Source: Anaplasma centrale str. Israel
GTDB lineage: Bacteria; Pseudomonadota; Alphaproteobacteria; Rickettsiales; Anaplasmataceae
DNA length: 64,000 nucleotides
Reading direction: 5' to 3'
Assembly (NCBI RefSeq): GCF_000024505.1
Contig: NC_013532.1
Span: 806,001-870,000 of the forward strand
The notes beneath the pieces were generated by a model, which was given only the letters and a program-made list of their open reading frames with translations, ran no database searches and was not told where the DNA came from. The position numbers and the translations under genes were made by a program. Positions 18,150-27,389 of the stretch are shown here, piece by piece; position 1 is the stretch's first letter; the number at the start of each line of letters is the position of its first letter.

Positions 18150-19001
18150 ATGAGTAGTGACGGAGCTAGGGAGAAGAGGGCTGGTCACGGCTCCCCGTCA
18201 ATAACAAGATTGCTGCCCAGCATGGTGACTATGCTGGGCCTTTGCTCTGGGCTCACTTCCATAAGGTACACATTCGCTGGGCAGTGGGAGCCGGCCGTAA
18301 TCTTCATCGTGGTTGCCGCGCTGATAGACGGCCTCGACGGTAGGGTAGCCAGAATGCTGAATTCGGCCACAACTTTTGGCGCGCAGCTTGACTCTTTCGC
18401 TGACTTCTTGAGTTTCGGGGTTGCCCCGGCGTTTTTGTTGTACTTTTGGCTACTATACAGCATGCGCGTGGTCGGGTGGGTCCTTGTCATGATATTTGTT
18501 GTGTGCATGTCTATAAGGCTTGCGCGGTTTAATGTTTCGCTATACGACGAAGACGAGAGAGAGGACTGGAAGAAATGCTTCTTTGTCGGAGTCCCTGCCC
18601 CAATAGGCGCGTTGTTGTCACTGATTCCGGTCATGCTGACATTCTACGACGGGGATGTGCGATGGGTATCAGATAAAATACTAAACAAAAACACAGTCTC
18701 CGCATATCTGGCTTTTGTCGCGTTTTTGTCTGTGAGCAACATCCCAACTATTTCTGCAAAGCACCATAATATCCCACGGCGGTGGTTCTACATGTTGGTC
18801 ACGCTCCTTGCCGTATTGATGGTACTCACAATTACAAACCCGTGGGTCATGCTTCCCTTAATGGGCGCGTTGTACTTTGTCTCCATACCAATAGGTAGCG
18901 CGTATTATGCGTACATAAATACGCGCAGTACCGCAGCAAAAATGGCTAAGGTGCGCAAAGCCGCCAACACTGCGGAGACAGGTAAAAAACAGCAGCCATA
19001 A
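18150..19001 (+). CDS. pssA: CDP-diacylglycerol--serine O-phosphatidyltransferase
   Basis: This integral membrane enzyme makes phosphatidylserine from CDP-diacylglycerol and serine, supplying the substrate of the upstream psd product. The CDP-alcohol phosphotransferase signature DGxxAR-x8-GxxxDxxxD is present as DGLDGRVARM followed by FGAQLDSFAD (about residues 51-76). About seven or eight hydrophobic helices follow, and the tail is short and basic. Length 283 fits the subclass II enzymes. It forms a two-gene unit with psd. A weak GTGCGG/CCGCAC hairpin lies 40 bases after the stop. Confidence 0.94.
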   Translation: MSSDGAREKRAGHGSPSITRLLPSMVTMLGLCSGLTSIRYTFAGQWEPAVIFIVVAALIDGLDGRVARMLNSATTFGAQLDSFADFLSFGVAPAFLLYFWLLYSMRVVGWVLVMIFVVCMSIRLARFNVSLYDEDEREDWKKCFFVGVPAPIGALLSLIPVMLTFYDGDVRWVSDKILNKNTVSAYLAFVAFLSVSNIPTISAKHHNIPRRWFYMLVTLLAVLMVLTITNPWVMLPLMGALYFVSIPIGSAYYAYINTRSTAAKMAKVRKAANTAETGKKQQP

Positions 19002-19320
19002 CTGCAGGCCTCATTTCTGCATGTCAACTGAGCTACGCGCCGTGCGGTTCTGTGCCGCACAGTCCACGTAAACTTGTAGTCTTGGCGTTTTGGCAACCAT
19101 GGTCAAGCTAACGGCCGGCATGTGCGTGGGTTGTCACAGTAAACAGCAAGTTGTTTTCTCGCCAGCAAATTCTGTAAGCAACTTTGGTTGGGCTGTTGTA
19201 TAAACCCCGGCAGATCCGTATTGCCTTATGATGCTTTATATGTTAGCCTCGATCCTTCGGTTGTGATGCTCTTAACAAGATGTGGGCAGATCGCCGGTGC
19301 AGCCTGTTATTGTTTGGTAT
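19002..19320. other. Intergenic stretch between pssA and yidC
   Basis: 319 bases with a 6-bp stem (GTGCGG 19042-19047, CCGCAC 19055-19060, 7-base loop) that may end the psd-pssA transcript. No gene or RNA is recognised in the remainder. Confidence 0.4.
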
Positions 19321-21039
19321 ATGTCAGAAGCTCGTAATTTGGTGCTCGCTGTAGTGGCCTCTGTCGCTGTTATGGTGGGGTGGAGGTTTGTGTATGATAA
19401 GGTGTTAACCAAAGAATCTCCCCAACAAAGGGAGGTAGCTTCGGAATCGCTGATCCCTGAAGTGGTGGATGTTGCAGAATACAGGCCAAGAGCTGATGCG
19501 GTAAATTCGGTGCCACGCGTTGGGCTGGGCAACTCCAATGTTCTCGCCTCTATATCTCTCAAAGGCGCCCTGGTAGACGATGTTTCACTCAAAAAATATC
19601 AGGTTAGTACAGATAAACACTCCGAAAATGTAGTGCTTATGTCGCCGGAAGGCACGCAGGAGGATTCCATAGTCGAATTTGGGTGGATTGACCCTAAACA
19701 CAGCGTAAAGGTGCCCGACAAGAGCACGTTGTGGGAGGTTGAGCAGAATTCTGCAGCTGATGGTGATGGTGAGAGCCACACTACCCTCCGCTGGGATAAC
19801 GGACAAGGGCTGGTCTTCAGACTAAAATTCTCCTTAGACAGAGCATATATGTTCAGCGTCTCCCAAGAGGTGGAAAACTCCACTGGAGAGGATTTGCATC
19901 TGGCATATTACGGGAGAATAAACAAGGCACATGCTCCGGATGGAAAGTCGTACTGGATATCCCATGAGGGTGCCATAGGGAGTTTTGGCCGTGGCCTCCA
20001 GGAATGGACTTACAAAGATCTACAAAAAGAGAATAGCATCAGAGTTGCTGCCCACGAGGTCGCGGGAAGTCATTGGATTGGCCTGGCGGACAAATACTGG
20101 TTTGCAGCCTTGGTGCCTTCATCAGGCGGTGGAAAGCTGGCTTTCCGCGCCAAGCACATTCCCAGAGATGACGTTGACCATTTTCAAGTGGATTTCAGCA
20201 GATCTTACGGCCTTGTTCCGGCTGGCGGGAAAGCTGAGGCCACAACACAGCTTTTCATAGGTGCTAAGGAGCTGGCAGTACTGGACGATTACCGTAGCAA
20301 GCTCAACATACCGCTGTTCGATAAGGCTGTGGATTTTGGAATATTGTACTTCATTACAAAGCCGGTGTTCCGGTTATTACAGTACTTTCACAAGGTTGTC
20401 GGGAATTTCGGCCTGGCGATTATCATGCTCACTATCTCCATAAAGCTTGTGGTCTTCCCTCTCGCCAGTAAGTCGTACGTTTCTATGTTCAAGCTGAAGA
20501 AGCTGCAACCCGAAATCTCTAGAATTAAGGAGCTGTATAAGACCGATGATGTCAGAATCGGCAAAGAGATCTCTTCGTTGTTTAGAAAGCACGGCGTCAG
20601 CCCGGTATCCGGGTTTCTTCCAATACTAGTGCAAATACCGGTGTTTTTTGCCCTGTATAAGGTCCTGTTCGTCACCATAGAGATGAGGCATGCTCCGCTC
20701 TGCGCCTGGATACAGGATCTGTCAAGCCAGGATACGGCAAATCTCCTGAACCTGTTTGGGCTATTACAGTTTGATCCACCGGTGTGTATAGGGGTGCTGC
20801 CCATCATACTGGGCGTAACCATGGTGCTACAACAGAAACTCAATCAACAAGATCAGGCTGCTCATGACCCTTACGGTATCATGAAGTTTCTGCCCTATGT
20901 CTTTGTCTTCATATTTTCTTCCTTCCCGGCCGGGCTGGTACTTTACTGGATCTGCAGCAACGTGATCACCATTCTGCAGCAGTTGTTTGTGCGCCGCTTT
21001 ATTTTTGATAGAAGAGATCTAGTCAACAATTCCGCGTAA
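19321..21039 (+). CDS. yidC: Membrane protein insertase YidC
   Basis: YidC inserts and folds inner-membrane proteins, alone or with Sec. I placed the start at the ATG at 19321 (MSEARNLVLAVVAS), which gives the usual YidC opening of a short head and first helix; a GTG 39 bases upstream is less likely. The 572-residue protein has a large periplasmic beta domain (about 60-330) and the conserved five-helix core (about 345-555), including FGLAIIMLTISIKLVVFPL, the cytoplasmic helical hairpin rich in Lys/Glu, and PVSGFLPILVQIPVFFALYKV. The C-terminal SFPAGLVLYWICSNVITI is characteristic. It is followed 38 bases later by ribH. Confidence 0.96.
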   Translation: MSEARNLVLAVVASVAVMVGWRFVYDKVLTKESPQQREVASESLIPEVVDVAEYRPRADAVNSVPRVGLGNSNVLASISLKGALVDDVSLKKYQVSTDKHSENVVLMSPEGTQEDSIVEFGWIDPKHSVKVPDKSTLWEVEQNSAADGDGESHTTLRWDNGQGLVFRLKFSLDRAYMFSVSQEVENSTGEDLHLAYYGRINKAHAPDGKSYWISHEGAIGSFGRGLQEWTYKDLQKENSIRVAAHEVAGSHWIGLADKYWFAALVPSSGGGKLAFRAKHIPRDDVDHFQVDFSRSYGLVPAGGKAEATTQLFIGAKELAVLDDYRSKLNIPLFDKAVDFGILYFITKPVFRLLQYFHKVVGNFGLAIIMLTISIKLVVFPLASKSYVSMFKLKKLQPEISRIKELYKTDDVRIGKEISSLFRKHGVSPVSGFLPILVQIPVFFALYKVLFVTIEMRHAPLCAWIQDLSSQDTANLLNLFGLLQFDPPVCIGVLPIILGVTMVLQQKLNQQDQAAHDPYGIMKFLPYVFVFIFSSFPAGLVLYWICSNVITILQQLFVRRFIFDRRDLVNNSA

Positions 21040-21077
21040 AGAGGGAGGGTAGTGTCGAAAATGCATATGGGGGTGGC

Positions 21078-21527
21078 ATGCAGAAGAGCCTGAATGTTTT
21101 GATAGCCGTGGGGGATTTTTACCCCGAAATATCTAGGCTGATGGTAGATGGCGCAGCAGCAAAGCTGCGGTCCTATGGTGCGGCTAGTGTAAAGCATGAG
21201 ATAGTAGCTGTACCCGGAGCTTTTGAAGTTCCCGCAGCAATCTCGTTCGCAATTATGGGTGATAAGGAGCGCTATGATGGCTATATAGCACTCGGATGTA
21301 TTGTCAAAGGAGCAACCAACCACCATAATGTTATCTCATCCTCCGTGTCGGCTTCCCTGGGAGACATTGCAGTGCAGCATGCGGTGCCTCTGGGCTTTGG
21401 GATCATAACCTCTGACAGCATGGAGCTTGCCATGGAAAGGGCGGACCCAAACGGTAAAGACATCGGTGGTGGCGCGGCCGCGGCCGTGCTGAGAATGATA
21501 GAGTTGTACAAGAGGTTTCTCGGGTAG
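21078..21527 (+). CDS. ribH: 6,7-dimethyl-8-ribityllumazine synthase
   Basis: RibH condenses the ribityl-uracil amine with dihydroxybutanone phosphate, the penultimate step of riboflavin synthesis. The 149-residue length fits. Visible motifs are VPGAFEVPAA (substrate loop) near residue 50, ALGCIVKGATNHH near 84, VPLGFGIITSDS near 118 and the late GGGAAAAVLRM. nusB starts 4 bases after the stop, the same ribH-nusB order seen in many bacteria, so they are likely one operon with uvrA further on. Confidence 0.96.
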   Translation: MQKSLNVLIAVGDFYPEISRLMVDGAAAKLRSYGAASVKHEIVAVPGAFEVPAAISFAIMGDKERYDGYIALGCIVKGATNHHNVISSSVSASLGDIAVQHAVPLGFGIITSDSMELAMERADPNGKDIGGGAAAAVLRMIELYKRFLG

Positions 21528-21531
21528 GTGT

Positions 21532-22053
21532 ATGGGGGTAGGCAGCGAATCCGATAATCTTCCCTGGTATTCCGGCAAGACCTCTGCTAGGTTTCTCGCA
21601 GTTCAGGGCGCGTATTCTATGATGTTCTCCTCCTACTCAACAGAGGACTTGGACGAACTGTTGGAGCATCTGTGTGAAATGCGCGACGTTCTCGGCTTAG
21701 GGAGAGTGGACAAGAGATTGTTGACCAAGATTCTTGGGTCTATGCTCTCTAAGTATTCGGAAATTGACGCCATAATCTCTGAACACATTAGCAAAAAGTG
21801 GACTATGGACAGGATAAACCTGATTAGCCTATCCGTCATGAGGGCCGGCATATGCGAACTACTGTGTTTCAACACCAATGAGAGCGTTGTAATAAACGAG
21901 TATGTTGATATCGCATCTTACGCGTTAGAGGATGCAGAGGTCGATTTCGTCAACGCAATACTCAACAAAGCCAAGGTAGTGCGTCTTGGGCGCGGTGCGG
22001 AGGTGCAAGATCTCGTCTCCAACGGGGTTGCGCTGCTACCAAAAAGTTGTTAG
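21532..22053 (+). CDS. nusB: Transcription antitermination protein NusB
   Basis: NusB binds boxA RNA with NusE (S10) and supports antitermination in rRNA operons. The 173-residue all-helical protein contains TSARFLAVQGAYSMMF near residue 17, SEHISKKWTMDRINLISLSVMRAGICEL near the middle, and the C-terminal NEYVDIASYALEDAEVDFVNAILNK, the conserved NusB signature. The N-terminus is about 12 residues longer than usual; a later start is possible. It lies between ribH and uvrA with very small gaps. Confidence 0.93.
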   Translation: MGVGSESDNLPWYSGKTSARFLAVQGAYSMMFSSYSTEDLDELLEHLCEMRDVLGLGRVDKRLLTKILGSMLSKYSEIDAIISEHISKKWTMDRINLISLSVMRAGICELLCFNTNESVVINEYVDIASYALEDAEVDFVNAILNKAKVVRLGRGAEVQDLVSNGVALLPKSC

Positions 22054-22086
22054 TTTAGTCCCTATAGCAAGCAGGTGTAACCGGTC

Positions 22087-24954
22087 GTGTCTGGTGGAGT
22101 GATAAGCATCCGAGGGGCCAGACAGCATAATCTTAAGAATGTAGATTTGGATCTCCCCAAAAACAAGTTGATAGTTATTACAGGAGTCAGCGGCTCTGGC
22201 AAGTCTAGTCTAGCGTTTGATACTTTATACGCAGAGGGGCAGCGGCGATATGTGGAAAGCCTATCTCCCTATGCGAGACAGTTTTTGAATTTGCACGCTA
22301 AGCCCGATGTCGATCACATTGACGGGCTGTCACCCGCAATATCCGTAAGCCAAAAACACTGCCACAAAAATCCAAGATCTACTGTCTCCACAGTAACAGA
22401 AATTCATGACTACCTCAGACTAATGTACGCCAGAATTGGCGTTCCACATTCCCCAGCCACTGGCAAACCAATATCAAGGTTGTCCGCATCCAGAATTGCT
22501 CAAGAAATTGCCGGATTACCAGTTGGCACCAAGTTACACGTGTTAGCCCCCATCACCCAGGCAAACAGCGGTGAGTACTTGAAATCAATAGCTGAGATTA
22601 GAAAGCTCGGTTATGCGCGCGTCAAGATTGATGACAAAATATACGACATAAACGAGATACCGCCGCTACAGTGGGATAGCACGCATAAAATTTACGTAGT
22701 AGTAGACAGGATAGCTATTACTCAGGAAAAATCGAACAGAATACCAAGTAGTGTGGAAAATGCGCTGTTGCTCGGTAAGGGGATAATGCATGTTGAAATA
22801 GTATCGCTCCCGCAGGGTTACACCGCACAAGAATACCAACCTGAGCAGATTTTGGTGTTTTCGGAGCATTTCATTTGCCCAGAAAGCGGGTTTCACGTTG
22901 GGGAAGTTGAGCCCCGGTTGTTTTCCTTCAACACGGTTTGCGGGGCATGCAAGCATTGTCTGGGTCTGGGTAGAAACCACGCGATAGATATCAATCTTGT
23001 CGTTCCCAATACCGAGCTATCAATATTCGAAGGAGCAATTGACCCTATGGGGCCTATAAGACTACCCGTAACCACCTACCATGGATCTAGCTTTGCACAC
23101 CAATGCGCACATGAGATAGCACTAATTGCAAAAAAACACGCCATTGATCTCTCAGTTCCGTGGTGCAAGATGGATGTGGGACTCCAAAATATAATCCTGT
23201 TCGGTAACGAGGAAGGAACGCTGCCAACACACACGCTAAAACCAGCGGGTAGTAGGGGTGTATTGGGTTTACTCAACGACAGCAGTAATATAGTAGCTGA
23301 AAAGATTGCTGAGAGGTATTCCGTCTCGAATACGTGCCCACACTGCATGGGATTCAGACTATCACCAGAATCGCTATCAGTAAAAATAGATTGTAAGCAC
23401 ATTGGTGAAGTGTGCGCGTTCTCGGTAGATGAGGCAATAGCGTGGTGCGAGGGCCTGCCAAGCAAGCTCTCTGAGTATGAGAATGCAGTCTGCGCGAAGC
23501 TGTTAGAAGAGGTAGTAAAGCGGTTAACATTTCTGAGTAATGTGGGGCTGAACCACCTAACTTTAGATCGTGAATCCAGGACCCTTTCGGGAGGAGAAAG
23601 CCAAAGAATAAAATTGGCATCGCAGATTGGCTCGGGCCTTACTGGAGTTTTGTACGTGCTCGACGAACCATCAATAGGGCTACATCAGCGTGACAATGCG
23701 CTACTAATCAACACATTGAAAAATTTGCGGGACATGGGCAACACCGTAGTGGTAATTGAGCATGATGACGAGATGATGCTAAACGCGGACCATATAGTAG
23801 ATGTCGGCCCTGGAGCAGGAATTAATGGTGGAGAGATAGTCGCGCAAGGTACAACCCAAGATATAGCAGCAAGCAGCGAAAGCGTGACCGGGAAGTATTT
23901 GAGTGGTGAGGTCCGCATAGACGCTCCGAAAGGCAAAAAATCTTTCACGAGCTGGATAGAAATCAAGGGTGCCAGGAAGAACAATCTGCAAAATGTGGAC
24001 GTGAAAATCCCTATTGGCAGCTTCACTTGCGTTACGGGAGTCTCTGGAAGTGGAAAATCGAGCTTAGTTTGGGACACCCTTTACAGGTACGCGTTACACA
24101 GAGTTGATGGGGGAACCATAAGACCAAACACGGAGTGTGATACCATACTCGGCTTGGAGAATATAGATAAGGTGATTGAGATTGATCAGTCCCCCATAGG
24201 TCGAACTCCGGCATCAAATCCGGCAACTTATGTCGGATTATTTGCGCACATACGGACATGGTTCGCTGGGCTCCCGCTAGCGAAGTCGCGCGGTTATACC
24301 ATGGGCAGGTTCTCTTTCAACGCCAAAGGCGGAAGGTGCGAAACATGTAGGGGGGATGGATACATAAGAATTGAAATGCATTTCTTACCAGACATGTACG
24401 TAAAGTGCGAAGAGTGCCATGGCTTGAGGTATAACCGGGAGACGCTGGATGTTACCTACAAGGGCAAATCCATCGCAGACGTGCTTTGTATGACTGTGGA
24501 TGAAGCTCTGGAATGTTTCAATGCGATTCCGTTAATCAAAGAAAAGCTAAATTCCCTGCGTGATGTTGGTATGGGTTATGTGCGGATAGGGCAACCCTCC
24601 ACCACCTTGTCTGGGGGTGAATCACAAAGAGTCAAGCTTTCAAAGGAGCTATCTAAGCGCTCCACTGGAAGGACGCTATACATTCTTGACGAGCCAACAA
24701 CTGGTTTGCACATTTCTGATGTGAAAAACCTGCTGCAGATTTTACACATGCTAGCCAAACTCGGAAATACGGTTGTGGTAATTGAGCATAACCTGCACGT
24801 GGTGAAAACTGCAGATTACATAATAGATGTAGGCCCAGAGGGCGGTGATAGGGGAGGTAGCGTTGTGGCATTCGGCCCTCCCACAGAACTGGTTAAGCGC
24901 TACCCAGATAGTATAACAGCACAGTACTTGGTGCCGTACTTGCAGGATACTTAG
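22087..24954 (+). CDS. uvrA: Excinuclease ABC subunit A
   Basis: UvrA recognises bulky DNA lesions and loads UvrB in nucleotide-excision repair. The 955-residue protein has two ABC ATPase halves. The first Walker A is GVSGSGKSS near residue 33, with signature LSGGESQRIKLA near 500. The second Walker A is GVSGSGKSS near 655, with LSGGESQRVKLS near 840, each followed by a LDEP Walker B. The zinc module CETCRGDGYIRIEMHFLPD with a later CEECHG is present. The start is GTG at 22087 (MSGGVISIRGARQHN), the usual family opening. A hairpin follows 12 bases after the stop. Confidence 0.97.
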   Translation: MSGGVISIRGARQHNLKNVDLDLPKNKLIVITGVSGSGKSSLAFDTLYAEGQRRYVESLSPYARQFLNLHAKPDVDHIDGLSPAISVSQKHCHKNPRSTVSTVTEIHDYLRLMYARIGVPHSPATGKPISRLSASRIAQEIAGLPVGTKLHVLAPITQANSGEYLKSIAEIRKLGYARVKIDDKIYDINEIPPLQWDSTHKIYVVVDRIAITQEKSNRIPSSVENALLLGKGIMHVEIVSLPQGYTAQEYQPEQILVFSEHFICPESGFHVGEVEPRLFSFNTVCGACKHCLGLGRNHAIDINLVVPNTELSIFEGAIDPMGPIRLPVTTYHGSSFAHQCAHEIALIAKKHAIDLSVPWCKMDVGLQNIILFGNEEGTLPTHTLKPAGSRGVLGLLNDSSNIVAEKIAERYSVSNTCPHCMGFRLSPESLSVKIDCKHIGEVCAFSVDEAIAWCEGLPSKLSEYENAVCAKLLEEVVKRLTFLSNVGLNHLTLDRESRTLSGGESQRIKLASQIGSGLTGVLYVLDEPSIGLHQRDNALLINTLKNLRDMGNTVVVIEHDDEMMLNADHIVDVGPGAGINGGEIVAQGTTQDIAASSESVTGKYLSGEVRIDAPKGKKSFTSWIEIKGARKNNLQNVDVKIPIGSFTCVTGVSGSGKSSLVWDTLYRYALHRVDGGTIRPNTECDTILGLENIDKVIEIDQSPIGRTPASNPATYVGLFAHIRTWFAGLPLAKSRGYTMGRFSFNAKGGRCETCRGDGYIRIEMHFLPDMYVKCEECHGLRYNRETLDVTYKGKSIADVLCMTVDEALECFNAIPLIKEKLNSLRDVGMGYVRIGQPSTTLSGGESQRVKLSKELSKRSTGRTLYILDEPTTGLHISDVKNLLQILHMLAKLGNTVVVIEHNLHVVKTADYIIDVGPEGGDRGGSVVAFGPPTELVKRYPDSITAQYLVPYLQDT

Positions 24955-24966
24955 CCCACACTGCGC

Positions 24967-24985
24967 CACACACGTTGCGTGTGTG
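24967..24985 (+). terminator. Hairpin after uvrA
   Basis: A perfect 8-bp stem CACACACG/CGTGTGTG with a 3-base loop begins 12 bases after the uvrA stop. No T-run follows, so it is either a weak terminator or a 3'-end protecting structure. Confidence 0.5.
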
Positions 24986-25367
24986 CCACGCGTTGACACG
25001 TTGGCAGCCCCATATTTGCGTATATTCATTGTCCACGGTTGACAGTCAAGGCACCAGTAGCGCAGCTGGCAACCTACTGGCACGGACAGTTATGTCCCGT
25101 CGTAGGTCCATGATGGCAGACCGGACAGCGGTAGATATTCACAAAACCCGGAAATGCGCAACACCAAAGTCACAGAGTGTGTGCAACTGCACCGGTGCCG
25201 TTGCACAAATCTTCCTGCCCTACTCCCATGAAGCTCGTGCAATGGAAGACGCCGTGCACGCAGGAACCGGAGTAATGTGCGACGCGGACTAGATGCATAC
25301 ACAAATAATGCGTTTATCTATCCCAGTAAATGGAACTGCGCGTCATATTCCCCATGGTCATTGGAAA

Positions 25368-25396
25368 TTGACACATAGAGAAAAATTTGCGAGAAT
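25368..25396 (+). promoter_or_regulatory. Sigma-70 promoter of nuoABC
   Basis: A perfect TTGACA (25368-25373), a 17-base spacer, then GAGAAT (25391-25396, 4 of 6) preceded by TGC as an extended -10. It lies 34 bases before the nuoA ATG, which supports the internal start chosen for nuoA. Confidence 0.7.
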
Positions 25397-25430
25397 CCGC
25401 GGTATCATCCTTAGGGTGGCTTGGGTTGCC

Positions 25431-25796
25431 ATGCAAAGCGTCGGTGGTTATTCCTCAGTCCTGTTGTTCATTGTGCTCGCCGCGATGGTGTCTTCGGTGT
25501 TTGCTGTGCTCCCTGCCTTTCTGGCCAAAAGAAGAGAGAGTGTCGGCAAGTTATCTCCGTACGAGTGCGGGTTTGATCGGGATGGGGCGCCTGGGTCTCC
25601 TTCCTTTGACGTAAAGTTTTGCGTCATAGCAATTCTGTTTGTCGTGTTCGATGTTGAGGTGGCGTTTTTGTTCCCGTGGGCTGTATGCCTGGGTACAATC
25701 GGCGCGTTTGGGTTCTGGTCCATGGTGTGCTTTGTAGGACTGCTCGCTGTGGGGTTTGTTTACGAATGGGGCGTTGGTGCCCTTGAGTGGGAGTAA
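25431..25796 (+). CDS. nuoA: NADH-quinone oxidoreductase subunit A
   Basis: A small membrane subunit of respiratory complex I. I use the ATG at 25431 ([13 protein letters not shown], 121 residues), because the longer frame upstream would overlap the promoter and adds an atypical hydrophilic head. Three membrane helices are visible, with the conserved loop [10 protein letters not shown] (Glu and Cys) between helices one and two, and the [11 protein letters not shown] block in helix two. nuoB begins 4 bases after the stop. Only subunits A, B and C are here; nuo genes are scattered in Rickettsiales. Confidence 0.95.
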
Positions 25797-25800
25797 GGAC

Positions 25801-26328
25801 ATGGAAAACCAGCAACACCAAGTTCTGGAGCAGGAGCTGTGGCAGGGCTATAAGGATAGGGGCTTTGTCGTCACCAAATTTTCTGATTTGGTAGACAGCG
25901 TGGTGCGGTGGTCCCGCAGTGGGTCGTTATGGCCCATGACGTTCGGCCTCGCCTGCTGCGCGGTTGAGATGATGCACACAGCGGCCAGCAGGTATGATCT
26001 TGACAGATACGGCGTTATGTTCAGGGCCAGCCCCAGGCAGGCAGACGTTATGATAGTCGCTGGAACTTTGACAAACAAAATGGCACCCGCACTGCGCAGG
26101 GTGTATGACCAGATGGCTGAACCTAAGTACGTCATTTCGATGGGGAGTTGCGCCAACGGTGGCGGATATTACCATTATTCTTACTCAGTCGTCCGTGGGT
26201 GTGATCGCATAGTGCCCGTAGACATCTATGTTCCAGGATGTCCACCAACTGCGGAGGCACTGCTTTATGGAATTTTGTGTTTGCAGCAGAAGATAATAAG
26301 GGGTAACCCCGGAGTGAGGGGGGCGTAG
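25801..26328 (+). CDS. nuoB: NADH-quinone oxidoreductase subunit B
   Basis: This peripheral-arm subunit carries the N2 4Fe-4S cluster that passes electrons to quinone. The ATG at 25801 ([11 protein letters not shown], 175 residues) has the only sensible spacing from nuoA. Cluster ligands are visible in [19 protein letters not shown] and [11 protein letters not shown]. Length and motifs are standard. It is flanked by nuoA (4-base gap) and nuoC (5-base gap), an evident operon. Confidence 0.97.
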
Positions 26329-26333
26329 GGGCC

Positions 26334-26897
26334 ATGCAGCAAAGTGTAAAACATGTAACAGAGCGCGTAGGTAAGATCCTGAAGCGGGAGGTTGCAGTCA
26401 GGGACGACGGGGTGTTAGAATGCCGGCTGGAAGCCGGAGATTTACTTAAGTGTATTACCACATTACGGGATGACGAGAAGAGCAAGTTCAGAATTTTGAC
26501 CGACATATTCGCCGTAGATTATCAAGCCCGGGAGGCCAGGTTTGACGTGGTGTATATGCTGCTGAGCGTGGCGTTTAATGCTAGAATATGCTGTAAAGTG
26601 CCTCTGGTTGAGGGGCATAATGTTCCATCCGTTACTTCGGTGTTCGGGGCCGCGGGGTGGTTCGAGCGTGAGGTGTTCGATATGTACGGCATCGTGTTCG
26701 ACGGACATCCAGATCTGCGGAGAATCCTGACTGATTATGGCTTTACTGGGCACCCCATGTTGAAAGATTTCCCTCTGACCGGATACGATGAGGTTAGGTA
26801 CGACCTGCAAAAAAAGCAAGTAGTGTATCAGCCAGTGAATTTGCAGCAGGACTTTCGTAATTTTGACGCTATTTCCCCGTGGAAGGGGGAGAGATAA
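26334..26897 (+). CDS. nuoC: NADH-quinone oxidoreductase subunit C
   Basis: The 30-kDa-type subunit of complex I, in the hydrophilic arm near the quinone site. The 187-residue protein has the conserved [20 protein letters not shown] (about residues 100-120) followed by [13 protein letters not shown] and [14 protein letters not shown]. It is a stand-alone NuoC, not fused to NuoD as in some bacteria. It ends the operon here; a 490-base gap follows with no nuoD. Confidence 0.96.
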   Translation: MQQSVKHVTERVGKILKREVAVRDDGVLECRLEAGDLLKCITTLRDDEKSKFRILTDIFAVDYQAREARFDVVYMLLSVAFNARICCKVPLVEGHNVPSVTSVFGAAGWFEREVFDMYGIVFDGHPDLRRILTDYGFTGHPMLKDFPLTGYDEVRYDLQKKQVVYQPVNLQQDFRNFDAISPWKGER

Positions 26898-27389
26898 TTC
26901 TTGCTTGTCTCGCATACAGCTGCCTCGCGTGGTCATCTTGAGGGTGCATGGAGGGAGGCAGTACGGTTTTGGATCGGGTGTAGCGGCGCAGGCTTGGGAT
27001 TGCGCTAGGTACAACGGGAGTATGCCTTAGGCCGGGTGTATAGTACACGCACCATGAGCTGGCACCGTGTTGTCGTCATACTACGGCCATATACACCCAG
27101 CCTCGTTTGTGCTGTAGAACAATAAAGACCATACGGGCATCTGTCTTCAGCTTTCTGTAGGCGGTAGGGTGCATTCTGCCGTGCAGCGGGTTATAGGCCG
27201 ATGTTTGCTCGCGCGGAATGCCGTGCCAAGAACGCCGCGCACCTGGGAAATCATGCTGCCGAGCCAACAAAACAGAGCGTATCTGTCACGGGACCATTTA
27301 TGCTAATATTGTCGAGGAGCCCCGAATTAAAAAAAGCGCATGGACATGATCCGTGCTATACTGGGGGGCTTTTGATATTTATACTGTGA
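26898..27389. other. Intergenic stretch between nuoC and surE
   Basis: 492 bases with no convincing open frame or RNA. Only a likely extended -10 promoter near its 3' end (27354-27362) is recognisable. nuoD, expected next in a full nuo operon, is absent. Confidence 0.45.
27354..27362 (+). promoter_or_regulatory. Extended -10 promoter for surE-ccmD-ccmE
   Basis: TGC followed by TATACT (27357-27362, 5 of 6) lies 27 bases before the surE ATG. No good -35 is seen at the right spacing, as is common with extended -10 promoters. Confidence 0.45.

Larger units (their letters stand above)
24955..25430. other. Intergenic stretch between uvrA and nuoA
   Basis: 476 bases. It holds the uvrA hairpin (24967-24985) and the nuoA promoter (25368-25396). 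An open frame at 24975-25292 is Arg/Cys/His-rich with no likeness to known proteins, so I do not call it a gene. Two other TTGACA hexamers (near 24988 and 25033) have no matching -10. Confidence 0.5.

Noticed and set aside
24975-25292. 105-codon frame between uvrA and nuoA
   Set aside because: Arg/His/Cys-rich with no conserved pattern; it starts inside the uvrA hairpin region and has no ribosome site.
25431-26897. Full complex I operon
   Set aside because: Only nuoA, nuoB and nuoC are present; the following 490 bases hold no nuoD.
26898-27389. tmRNA, RNase P or SRP RNA in a long gap
   Set aside because: The conserved cores of these RNAs could not be found in this or the other long gaps.
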